This document shows positions 44,360 through 57,700 of a DNA stretch of 64,000 nucleotides, one piece after another. The notes beneath the pieces were generated by a model. It did not search any database and had not been told where the DNA came from. It worked only from the letters and a program-made list of their open reading frames with translations. Made by a program: the position numbers and the translations under genes. Every line of letters starts with the position of its first letter. Position 1 is the stretch's first letter. This DNA comes from Cloeon dipterum (taxonomy: Eukaryota > Arthropoda > Insecta > Ephemeroptera > Baetidae), in assembly GCF_949628265.1 (NCBI RefSeq), contig NC_088787.1, positions 21,628,501 through 21,692,500 on the forward strand, given 5' to 3'.

Positions 44360-47300
44360 TCAGTGCTGGGCCAGCACGAGCAGCGTCGCCAGCGATAAGC
44401 TAATTGCCCAGGACGCGGCGCTGACGAGTGCGCTGCCTCCCGTGGTGGTAGCCGCGCCTCCTCCTCCTCCTCCTCCGCTCTGGCTGGGGCTGTGCTGCTT
44501 CGAATTTGGTGTTCTCATACGGGGGTGCTCTGCAATTAAAGCCATGATTGAGAAATCGAACCACATGCTGCGATGCTCGACAAATTGAGTTTTCAAGCAC
44601 CGGACGAATTTATCTAAGTAGGGAATGAGGGCGCTCGAAACGAATGGAACGAAAGAATGGAGTGATACCAATTACGATAAAAAAACCGCACCAAGGAATT
44701 TTACAGATCGTTTTGACACTTTATCAAGGAAACGCAAATGAGCCTAAGTCGAGGAAAGGTACATAAGAGCTGGCAGGGGTCTGAGGATCTTCATGATTTT
44801 TTTTACTGAAACTATATAGGTCATTCTTGACCAAAACCCCCGACTTTCCCTCATTCGCAGGTTTCGATTTTTGGAATTTTTTTAATTTTCTAATTGGTCG
44901 TAGAGCAAAAATTAGGACACCGTTGACATCGTCTTGTCGAGTGGGACAACTTTTCTGTTGATCTGAAAGTGGTAGGTTTAAGTGCAATTCGCTACATTTG
45001 AATTTTCAAAATAAAACTCAAATTCGAAATTGTATCCATTAATATTTTTCAATATTCGAAAAATGCGAGTTTGATTAAGCGTAAAAATTGGGTCATATAA
45101 GTAGAAAGTGATGTTTTGCCATATATATTTTGTTTAAATATAAACAAAATGTTGTTGCTTTATTTTGGGTTTTAATAAAGGTTGCCACGTCCTAATCTCA
45201 GCTTCTAACAGTCAGATTTTCAAAAACCCCACCGCTAGACTAGTCTCAACCTCCCCTAACCAGCCATGGTAGTCTGAGGGTGCTAAGCCTTCAACCCCCT
45301 TTTTGCACCCTAAAAATCTGGGTATGAAAAGAATCTCAGTATATTTAAACTGATACGGTTTGGATGTAGAAAAAAAGGACCAAAATTTTTAAAAATTAAT
45401 CTTATATAGTGTTTTACAGATGGCGCCACCGTAGACTTTCGATTTTAAGGCACTTCCGCTGCGATTTCAGACTCAATCTACATAGCTAATGTGCATTCTT
45501 TAATTAATATGCTTTTATTGACGTGCTGAAAACCAAAATCGGTTCAGCCAATCGCCGTAGAATCGTGAAAAACTATTTTTTGAAATAAAAAAATCTTTTC
45601 CAACGTTTCTACGGCGAATGGCTGAACCGATTTTGGTTTCCAGCACGTCAAAAAAGCAAATTAATTGAAGAATGCAAAATAGCTAGATTGAGTCTGAAAT
45701 CGCAGCGGAAATTCCTTAAAACCGCTTAAAACAAAATTTTGTAAGACAGTGTCGTTGCGCCATCTGTTGGAGGCTTTGAACACTAAGGTTTTATGCAACT
45801 GGTCAAATTAGCAAGATAAGTAAGAATATTATTTTGTAGTTGGTTTTTAGCGTTTTGATTTAGTGGGCTTTAAAATAAAGTGGAGTAACTGTTGACCCCA
45901 GGATTGTTTTCCAGCTGTAACTTTGAGAACAAATTCAATACATTTGATTATTATTTATTATGAACCCTACAAACTATGTTTAATGGCGATAATCCCCTTT
46001 ACCCCTTTTTCTACAAAAAAGTGAAATTTTTCAAAGGGCGTACTTCATAAGAAAATGAGCAATACTATTTTTACTCTAAGGGATGAGTCATCAGCATAAC
46101 CAACCCTATATTTAAATTTTTACCACTTCAAACCAACCACCTCTATTATAGTTGTAACGTTTCTTGTTTTTGTAGCGTCAATCCTTTTTTTCATGAAGTT
46201 GATGTAAATCAATTGAACTCTTTGTTTCTTCGACTCTCTAAATCAATTCCAAAAAAGAATTTTTGGTTCTTTGGCTCTTATTTAGGGCTTCTCTTTCTAG
46301 TTATTTCTACCATAACATCCTCCAAATTTAATTTAAAATATAAAAATTGTTTAAATTTTTATCATTCAACCCATATTTATTCCCTTCAAACCTCCCATAG
46401 GACAGAATCTATTGTGTATTTTTTTGAAAACCTAATTTAAATGAATAGCAATAATTATTCTTAAAAAGGCTATCATTAATCTATTCAAAATGCTAGCTCA
46501 CAATCTACACATTTTTCATGCAGTATGAGTGAACGTTTTGCAGTTTATTTCGCAATGATCAATACGAACAAAAAGTAAAAGTTTGTATGCAAATTTAAAT
46601 AAAACACGAAACTTCATTTTTTGAGTCTTATTAGAGACAAATTGAATGAATGATCACGCAAAACACGACTTGAACTGCAATCGATTTGCATATTGTTGAC
46701 TCTCACGCGCGGCGTGGAAAGCGAAATCAGCGTTGTTTGAACGGCGGGCGTTTGCTTGAGAGGAATATTACAGTTTTTACGACGACAACGCGCAGATAGG
46801 GTGGTGATTCACTCACGCATTCGCAACCGGGAGTCGCGCACCACCCCGTGGGGCAGCGTGGGCGCCGCGCCGCACAGACGACGAGCAGTGAGTGGGCTTT
46901 TGCGGGCGCGGGGTCGGCCGGGTCGGCGGCAATTCTTTTGTTGCCACTTCGCGCGCGATGCACGCCCTGCCCGGCCTTGCTCATCTCGCGCCAGCGGCAA
47001 TTAACCAATTATCAAGCGCGAAAAACGAAATGAACGCTTGCTCGATAAAGAAGGGTTAACAATTTTAAACACGTGAACCAGGGTAGAAAATACCCTGCAA
47101 GTTTCTATTTAAAAATTTAAATTTTTAATTAAAATTTCAATTTTTAACAAAAATTTTACAGACAAGAATGTTTCTTGCGGAAGAAATTGGCAAACATCTA
47201 CTAGGAAATAGGTAAGAGGATGCAGCTTTGAGTAAAAAAAACGGGATATCAAATAAATTTAAAATAAAATCAAATGTCCCATTTAACTACGAGCTATTTA

Positions 47301-50300
47301 AAGGAGATTTTTAACGCAGAATAGTACAAATTAATGTTTCTGGTATTCTGGCTCTCTGTAGATTGGTCCTAAAATTTTAATTCTTGGGATTCTGCGGTGT
47401 CACTCTACAAAAAGAAAAGGATGTGCTTCATTTTTTACATGAGTGCACCGCTTTGTCTTTGTGGCGTCTAAAATTCCCGACCCTTTCATACTCATTACGC
47501 ATTCTGCACAAAAGAGCTCGACACGCACGTAACAGACGCGCCAGAGATGACAAGCGGAATAAGTAATTGGCGTAAATTATTAAAAATTTTCCGGCCTCTG
47601 GATGATTCGCTCTGGCTTTTTCAGTGTTCTAAATTTGCGATTTAATTAATTCTTATCAAATTTAAAAATTTACGAGGTTGAATCAACTCCGGTTACTGTT
47701 TGATTTATAATGTTAGCAAAGGAATGCGAAAGTGAGGCTATCCATTATGAATTTTAAACAGCAGAGCATATGGTTTTTTCTCGTTGGCCGGGTGATTATT
47801 TATGCACTGCAGAGGGATTCAAGTTTGACGTGCAATCCATCCATTAAGCGAATCAATAACGCCGCTGCAGGTGCCGATTGCGATAAAATCGGGGTCACAT
47901 TCGCTCGACAGCAGCAGGTGTAATGAAACACGTACGTCCCCAGGAAACGCAACCATTTTTTGCAGTTCACCAGGCATTTTGTTTCAAATTTTCTACTCAA
48001 CTTGTTAGATCAGTTCCTTTTTTATACTACTTTGTATGGTAAAATAAAATTGTAAAATTTTAACCAATAAACGGATGAGATTAATTTTATAATTATTTTA
48101 TGTTTTATCCACTGGAGGGAATAAAAAAGAATGCACGCCATGAAGATATATGTATTTGGCAGAAATTTCTGACAAATTTATGTTTTCATTTTGAAGCTAA
48201 TGAGATTTCTGTAACACCGATTTTACGCTTCAAACTCTGATGCACAATTTCTGGAAAAAATTCTACGTTTACTCTTGATAGTTTATACAGTGACGTTGGA
48301 ATTAAAATTAGTTTAAGAACTCCTGATTTTTATAAATTCAAAGCGTCTTCTAAATTTCATTAAATAAATTTCTCTTCACAAGAAGCGAAAGGAAAAGTAA
48401 AAAAAAAAATCATTTTTTTATTCACGTTCACGGTAATAGTTACCAACTTTTTACTGACTACCTTTTCTAGCAATTATTGTAAGGACTTAAAATGACAAGA
48501 TATTTTGAATATTTTTACTTTTGATTTAATTTTTAATCTAACAAAGATTTCTGTTGGAGAGGATTTCAGGCCAAATCCAAAGTGTTTTTGGATGCTTTTC
48601 TAATTTCAAAAGACGTTCAAGACAATTATTAAATTAATTTTATAGTTAAATCAACCTGTTTTTGTCAATCGTTATGGGGAAAATGGCCAAGAGTCAGTTG
48701 TATAGTACAATCTCAAAGTATCATATAGAAAGCACCGCGGCGCTCACTTATATTAAACGATTCTTTTTGCAACGGAAATCAACGGATTTATTTTTGCTGG
48801 AATCTTACCCTAAAGGAACTGTCTAAATAGGTATAAAATTAATAACAAAAACCAGAGCAGCTGTCTAAAAATATTATCAACAAAGCCTTTTTATACTTTA
48901 ATAATATTTAAATTAATCCCCGATCAAAAGTAAGTTTTTGATCCACATAAAAATGAGACCGGGAAAATAATCCCCGGTCGCGAAGCACAAATGTGCACTT
49001 ATCTGTGCATTTTTATAAAATTTAGACAAATTTGGTACATTTGAATGATTTGTGCTCTCGTCTCATCGTGCCGCAACGATTGGGAACTCGGAGGAAAAAA
49101 TAATCGGTTCATTGCCTTGCTAATTTCTCGAATTAGAATAATAATAATATGAGAGAGATTTTAACTATTTCTAAATGAAGACCGCGATAAAAGAAGAAAG
49201 CAAATATTCAATTCCTAGAAGAAAAATTGTGCGTTTTCATACAACTGGCACATTTGGACAGGGTTGAAAAGAAAGCGCACAAATCTGTCCGTGCGCGGGG
49301 GAAAGGTTTGCAAACACTCTGATTTTTGCCAGAAGCGCTGGCGTTAACAAGAAAAAAACGTGTGTGTGCATAGCACGGAAGGAGAGCGCGCTCGATAAGC
49401 GGGGGCGGATGCGTGTGCGATATTCTTACCTTGGGCGTCTCTGTCGGTGCCTTCCCCAGATCCGGAGCCGCCGTTCCAGTTGTCCTCGTCGTCGGGGCCG
49501 CCGCCGCCTGGCCGCGGTTCGATGCCACCCGAGCCGGATCCGTCCTCCAGCATTTGATTGTCCGCTTCTGGCAGCGCGCTCATCTGTCCTAGCAGAGCCT
49601 GCGAGTTTTAAATATCGGTCAGAGGTAGATTGAGGCTTGACCTTAAGCGGACGCGCTCAATACCAAGGAGACGCTTCATTCTGCTCGGTTAGCTTTAATC
49701 AACGCCCAGCCTTGTCTCCTCAAGGAGGAAGAGTCGCGGTAATTTGGGTCAAGGGGCACGCTCTGCATTATATTTGGGTTTGCGTAGATACTTTCGATTA
49801 AAAAATTATTTATGAGCTTTAAATTAATTAAAGGAATAGCACTGCACGGATTAATTCAGCAAATAGTGAAAATTCAATGAGGAATAAACAATTAAATAAC
49901 AGGTACTCGTACTGTACACCAGCTGTATCGACCCAGCAGCAGTACTTTACCTCCAAATCCAAATCCATAACCGTAGAGAATTCTAAATCAGCAAACGTCG
50001 AAACAGGATCGTTAGAAAAAAAATAATTTTTGAGGCATAACATTTCAATTTGAAGATCATTGATCGTTTTTTCTCAGACTGGCTGCTACCAAGCATTTCT
50101 GACAGCATTTGCAAATAGATTTGTGTCAATTATCCATACCGAGCGCTAGGTTTGAAACATTTTTAGTTGCAGCAGTTTTCCCAAAAATAGCATTCGATTT
50201 ACCAGAAGATTACGGCAACTGTCACACCCCTTTATAAACTTTACTGGCGGGAACCAACCCCTTCCACGCCCCTTTTTCGTGATTCCCGCGAGTTACGCCG

Positions 50301-53300
50301 TCTTCCTGGTCACTGCGAAGAGCGAATCCAGTAGAAATAATGCACTTTGGCAGCTACTGAGAGAGAATGAAATATTATTCTGAACCGGATTTTGTGAAAT
50401 TTTTCTGTTAGAAAAACGATGGAGGCTACAAAGACATTGGAAGATGCAAAAGATATATATCAACATTTTGAAATTTTAGGAAACCGGAGGTTTAACAAAT
50501 ACTCGAAAATATCTATTTTATCAACCAGGAAAAGTTTAGGTGACTTGGTCAGCCACCCTGAATTTGGCCAGCTGCTGGTCAAAATATCGGAAAATTGAAA
50601 AGTGCCGGGGGGGGGGGGGGTAATGGCATTTGGCTCTTCGGGCCGCCAAAAAAAATAAAACTTCATTGCCCTTCCAATTAAAACATTCTAAAAAATTACT
50701 TTTCTGCAAAAAATCGACTATCATAGCCCCGGCAAAATGAGCTGAAAATAATAAATATCTATTTTCCCAGCAAAAGAACTGCTTTATCGGCTTGATTCCG
50801 GTGGGAAAATTGCAGGGTCAGGAAAGAGCATTGGGCAACTGGCGGAGAATCACAAGTTGGGACGCAAGGGATGGCAGGAGGGAGGCAGAAGGTCAAATTT
50901 CATTCCTTACACGTCGCACTTGCCGCAGGCGGTCGCTCATCTGAATTATTCGCAAATCGGTCGGCTTGCCGTTCCACGGCAGCTCGGGGTTGTATTTCTG
51001 GGCGCCGAGGCCGACGCTCACCACCGTCTTCGTGTACCTGCGAACACACACAAGTCCTTCGATTGAATACCAAGAGGCAAACGCGGCCGCCGGGGCCAGG
51101 GAACGAAATTTTTGGGACGCCCGCACGGATAAATCAAGTTAGTCGAAATTGGCACCGCCAATTAGGACTGCTTGCGGTGCGTGCACGGACTGATTGGCCC
51201 AAATGGATCGGAAATTTTCCCCTCGATGCCAGTGCAGACGTCAATGGCGCCAAATTGATTTCCGCTCCCGACTTTAGACGTTTTTCACGCCCCGTCGAGC
51301 AGCAAAGTCGCTGAGCAGTAATTAAGTTGCGAGAAACGAGCACTTTTTTAACTTTCTTCCCCGAGAGTTTAGCACAAAAAGGTAAAGGTATTGCGCTTTT
51401 TTTCCCAAACGCAAAAGTAGCTCTTGCTCTAATAAGGCACATGAAATAACTTCATTTAAAATTTTCACTTCTTCTGAGGAAAGCGTTTTGAGTCTTACGC
51501 AGCGAGCCTGTTATCGAGTTTCTATTTCGATTCTATGATTAATTCCTAAAATTTATCATCCACCTTATCTGCTGGTCGTTTCAAGAATCTTAGGTTAGCG
51601 GTCAACAGTCAACACACCGGGACAAATTTAAAAATTGGAAAAAGAGAAATTGAAAAGATTAACTTTTATGCTGGAAATAAGAGGCCGAGTAAAGGTTTTC
51701 AATTTGAATGTGCAACAGATCTTTTTTATATTTTATTTAAATTGGAACTATACAATTTATTAATAGTTAATATTTTTCACCATATTGTATAATTAATACA
51801 AATTGTTATTGGGATAGATTGTTGAAAATAAACCACAAACTTCTAAGTGCTAAGAAAAGTTTACTTTTAGGGTGTCATTAAAGTCGCAATTGATTTTTTG
51901 TAATTATCCATCTGACCGGGGTGGAAGTTTGGGACCGTGTTTTTTATTCTAAATAATAATGACTGCCTTTTGTTTTGATTAGAACTATTTTTCTGAGCCA
52001 TTTTCTTACCATTGAAAATCCAATCATAAAGATTAGTTTTTTTTTTAATTTTTTTGTGTCAAGAGTTAAAAAACAGCTTCAGTTTGAAAAAAGCATTGTC
52101 AAAACCCTGTTGGAGGACGAAATTTGTTGGAGGGGTTGTCCTGGTAGCGATATGTCTACTACAATTAAATTAAAAAATTGCCTAATTTTTAGGGGCTCAA
52201 AGATCGAAATTTTTCAGAAAGTTGTAGCTTTTGTTTTGATTGAGGAAGATCAATAAATTTAGTGACCAAATGAATGTTCTACTTTTTCCGCCAAACATCT
52301 TGCCCCTGACGACCAACTCTGTAGGTCAAGGCCACCATTATCAGGTCACATGGCATATCCTTGTACATAACAGCTCAAAAATCTGAAATACCCAAAATGT
52401 GGACTTTGTACGTGACAAGAGCATAATATAAAAAATGGTGGATTTTTTGAGGGGGGAAGAACCGTAGTCAGAGTTAAAAAACGGGATATTATTATGCTCT
52501 TGTCACGTGTAAGGGCCACATTTTGGGTATTTCATGATGATAATAGGCGTTGTTGGCGTCGTTTCATAAGCTTGTAAATTTGTTCAAAGTTTAGTATTTG
52601 AAATTTTTTAAAAAAAAAACTAGGACTGACTTAAGCAGATATGTGTATTCTCTTTTGGTTAAAAAGCAAGTTTCAAACCACTTTCTTGTGCCTCTCTAAA
52701 GTCTTTAAGTTTTCTAATATATAGGTTTCTTTTTTTGTACTTAAAAGCAAATCGAAAAAACATACAGAATATATGCAACCTTTACCATTTGCATCGCGAC
52801 TTTTTCTTTTTTTCAAGGACAATCTAATATTTTCCTAGTGTAGTATATGCGGGAGTCATATCGCGAAAACAGGAAATTTTGACCCAATAACGAATAATAT
52901 TTGGAGTTTTTAAAGCTATCCTGGGACGAAAAACTTTTCCCAACGCCGGAATAATGCGGAAGTTTTTTTATCTTATTCATACGGTTGCACGGTTTTGCGA
53001 GCGCCGGGGAATACGGAAAGCGGAAAAGATGAATCACTTGGAGCGCGGCGCAGGAGAAAAAAAATCCAATGCATACATGAATACATATTTCACGAGAGCA
53101 AACGGCGAGAATTGCACTGAAAAGCGATTTTTTGCGGTATTTGAGTAAACTTACTTCTAATCGATAAAAATGCCGAGTGAAATGGAAACCACGACGCACG
53201 ACAAACAAATCAAGAGTAACCTCGATATTCTGCGTTTGTTGAAGCGTCGCCGAGCACGCGAAAGACGCAAAGGTGAATTTCAATAACAAAAATATATCAT

Positions 53301-54683
53301 ATCAAGTAAAACAAACTAGTTTATATGACGACGAGAGGGAGTTGGACGAATAAAAACGACACCGTGTGCGTATCATTTGTGCGACGCAGCGCGAATGACA
53401 AGCACACATTCAATCGGCCGCCGCACTGGGAAACCTACACTTTTTTCTCCTCTTCAGTGCTGGCCTGTTCAAATAATCAGCAGGCAAATAAAAAACTCCT
53501 TTTCTCAGGGTATCGCCGCGTTTGTTTGTTTCTCCAATGAAACTGTTGCGGATTCAAAAATAAATAAATAAAATGATACCAATTTCTTGGCATAAGCAAG
53601 AGGAAAAAGCGAAAAAATTCGAGGATTAAAAGTGAAGCTGCTGTTCATTTATTTATTTATTTATTTTCCTCATAGAAACAGGCGATTTTGCCAAACTATA
53701 AATTTTAATGTGTATGTTTTTACCTATATACCATAAAAAAGAGAGTTAGAGGCGAAATTTAATTTTGAGTCTGCTTTAACCGTGAAAGGTTCACTTTTTA
53801 CGTGTCTTTATTAATTTTATTTCATTAATTAAAAATTTGCATGGTTTCCAAAACATTTTTTCAACATATTAGAAAATGTGATTTTAAAGACGAAATTTCA
53901 AGGGTAGAATGACAAAGTTAACATGAGCTCAAGAAAAATCAACGAAATTAACACCAGATATTAGTCTTTACTAATAGATTTGCATCTTAATATGTTTCGA
54001 CAAAATATTTGTGTTTACGGATTTAAGGGTACAATTTTGGGGAACTTTGAGACCTCATTGTTAGTATCTTATCCCATGATGCAATTTTAAAAAAGAGGCG
54101 TGTGTTTTGGATTTGTCCTAGGTCGAGAGGTCAAGGTGAAATGTCACTAATGCTAATTTTAGATTAACTTTTAAAATTTGAAATGGAGCTCAGGATTTTG
54201 GAATTTGGAAAATATCTTCAAAGTTCTCCCATGACATGTGTGAGCATTTTTGAAAACCAGAGAGAAACCAAAGAAACTAGCTGCACTGCATAACTAATAA
54301 AAACACGATTTTGTCAACTTTTGTGTGAACTCAAAATTTCGGGTTCAAACCATGACAACTGCAAAAACTACACATCGTTAAACTCGCAATGGCATTGACC
54401 TTCCTTGGCCAGCTGAAAATTCTGGTAGAAAAATGAAACTACTCTAAAACAAATATTTTCCGCAAATTGACAATCTAAAAATGTTGTGTAAGAACTAGAT
54501 TTCAATTTAAATTTTTACAATCTTTAAACATAAATGACACCATTTCCAGATTTTCCTACTATATACTCGCTTCACAAGCTTTATTCACGTCGAAACTTCC
54601 AGTTTGTTGTGTCTAAACTTCATTCCAGCGGACCAGAAAAGCCAAATAACAGGCTTTTAACTCTTTCAATGTTTGATGCGAGG

Positions 54684-54743
<60 letters not shown>

Positions 54744-57700
54744 CTGGAAATCTCGCACCACAGCATGCATTTTTCATGCATGATTCAAGCAAAAAGGATT
54801 TTCGAGAGGCGATAAATTTTGGATAGACTAGGTGCGTTCGCTGGCTGGCAGGCAGGTTGCTTATTTTCCTCTCTTGCCCCGGAGTGGGAGTGGATTTCGG
54901 ATTCCGAGCGCGCGGCACACCGCTTGCACTCAGCATTTTTACGGCTGCTCCGGCCCCTGAATGGGAATGAGGCACTTTTTGGCAGATGAAGAAACAATTT
55001 GGGACAATCGGCCGTGGAATGACACACTAAGAGGATTATTAAAGTGCACGTGTAACGACCAATTTTGTAAAACTGATTTTTATCTCATGTATAACATTAA
55101 ACATGCTTTAAAAAGAGACAATTAGTTTATTTTATATAGCTAACAGAGCAATTAAAAATTTGCAAAACTAAATTTACTTTTAAATGTTTTCGTTTTATCC
55201 GTGTAAATTTCCCAAATTAAACGTTGTCAAATTCACGCTTTCTGCAAAAAAACTTGAATACCGAAAGTAAAACTTATTTTATGAAAACTGTCTTAGAAAG
55301 ATCAAAACTCTGCTACAAGCCGTTAATTTTAGCACGCAATTTTCCCAGATAACTATTCTATAGGAAAATATTTGAAAATCACAAAATGTTGCAAAGTATA
55401 ACAAATTAAGGTAGTTTGAAATTTGTTAAAAATATTTGGCTTTTAAAACATGGACGATTCGATCAAGTGAACCATTAATAACACCCCCACCCCTTGTAAA
55501 ACGTAAAACCAAATTATTCAAACCCTTTTCCCCAGAAATAATATAAAAATCCTAGCAAATCATCAGTTCATCTCTTACATTTTGCACGAATTATTAAAAA
55601 AATAGGTTTATAAATAATTTCCCGCATAATTAGTCATTCAACGGTTTTTTCGTGCTTATCCGATTTTCTTGGAATAAAATAAATTGAAAATGTCGATGAC
55701 CATGCTGCACACTCAGTGTCGTGCGGTCTGGTTAGTTTTTTATGCATCGCGTCGGTCAACCACAAATGGAAGTGCCGCGCGCTTTGGGAGCGAGAAGACA
55801 ATAAATAAATAGAGATTTGAGCTCTGATTGAGAACGCGAGTCTCATTAAAGACATGACTCACTCTCGTCGCTCGCCTCTTGTTATGCGCGCATTCGCGTA
55901 CTTTATCACATGATTCGGATCAAAAAGGAAGATTACATACGTTCCATACGCGCAATCGATCCTTTTTATGTGTTGCAAGCCATGACGTAAGTGGCGAGGA
56001 ACAAGAGTTTTGCGTCCGAAGCAAAAAGTGTGTATAATGAGTCAAAACGAACAAACGCTTCTTGTTGCGTGGGACGGGTGCTAAAAGATCGGGTTTTATG
56101 CTCCGTCCTCCGGCTTTTTGTACGTTTATGCGAAATCTGATTAGATTTTTCGCTGTAAGTACACAAAATGACTCAGCGTATCTGTGTTATCTTTGAGAAA
56201 AACCAGTTTTTTCAACTTGATTGAAACTTCACTCGCGGATACCACTTTTCATTGATGATGAGATATTTACCAACAGTCATTCGCATTTAACACAGAATGA
56301 GCTTAACGGAAAATTTTTGAAACAGATATTTGTTTAACCTATTGAACAGTAAAGTCAGACCAAAATCCTAAATTTTCAATGAGATAGGACTGATATTTCA
56401 ATTTTGATAGTGCCAAACAATTTCTGAGGGTCAAACTAGGAGAGCCAGCCGAATCGCTTGGTCAACAATTCGATGTCGTGCCGAAAATCACCGGAAACGT
56501 AAAAATTGTTATAATAGTGGTTTTATTGTTTGTACCTAGCTCAAAGAACCACAAGAGCCCAGGCGATCAATCAGAGCGTATCGATGGCAGCGCCTCAGTG
56601 AAAAGGCTTTACTAACCTTCCACAGGCTGTCACTGTGGCGTTGCTGTCTCGATCTTATTGTTAGACCAGCATTTTACGACACGCCCAATCAGAAAACCAA
56701 GTGAACCGCTATCTTCACTACTTATTGGCTGCCGGCTTTCTTTTGGAACTTTTTGCCAAGATCAGAGCAAAACCCTCTAAAGTAACGGTATTAATGTTCC
56801 CGCGCTAATTGAATGTTAAGAATTTTAATGCCCTGAAAATTTGATGTTAGCGTAGAATTGAAAATCCACGTCTAAAAGAGTCGTATTACGTTAGAAAACC
56901 CTACAGATATGCCAGACTTTATCTTAAAGTGACGAATAATATCGAATTGAGGCTTCTAGAAACAAGATTTTGCCGAATTTCTCTGAAAAATTTTAGTGCT
57001 AGCCAAACTCTTTAAGAAATATATTACACGGGGAAAAATTACTCCACCTCATAATATAAATTATGTTTTTGACGGCTATGATGTTTACTTAAAAGGGAGG
57101 GGCCCGAGTCAGTGCGGCATTTTGCATCTGGAGCAAAAATCAATAAGCAAAATTTACGAACCAAGGTAAATAATGCAATTCCGCCCAGCCAGCGCGTTTT
57201 ACGACCTTTTTCCATTGCCATAAAATTAATCCGACGTTAAAACCTCCGCACGAATGATTTTTTACGGCCACGGACGTTTGTATTGTCATGATTCACCCAC
57301 ATAGTCGCCGGCAGCGGGTCTCAGCGAGAGTGAATCAGAAAAATGCAATCCGACGTTTTTATCGCATACCGGAAAGAAGCGAAAAAAACATTGCGACACG
57401 TCATTTTTTTAGAGCTTAATTACAACACGAAGGAATTCTTCCCAAGCGCAATTGCACAACTCGAGCGAATTTCGAGAGAAAGAGCAAATTAAATTTCGTG
57501 CAGGCTGCCGAGCAGGTGTAAAATGAGCCTGGCGTAATTTTTGCGACAAAGCTGGCGCTGTGTTGTACCTTTTGAAGAGATAAAAGGAACCTTTTCTCGG
57601 CAGCAAACACACACACACACACACACACATCCACACGCGGTCGGGGAGGCCGGGTTCACCCACCCATTGCCGCGCTGCGTGATTATTGCACTCTTTTGTG

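Larger units (their letters stand above)
44530..49429 (-). other. Glypican intron with foldback element
   Basis: A 4.9-kb intron before the last coding exon. It holds the 350-bp foldback element at 45416-45767, a GC-rich island at about 46680-47030 and a possible retroelement scrap near 47384-47485. I see no further exon: the acceptor at 44529 and donor at 49430 join in phase. Confidence 0.6.

Noticed and set aside
46727..47008. Overlapping frames on both strands in a GC-rich island
   Set aside because: Long frames are expected in GC-rich DNA; none fits glypican phases or a known domain.
54534..54815. 93-aa frame with Arg-Glu repeat
   Set aside because: Created by the GA microsatellite; no splice or domain support.
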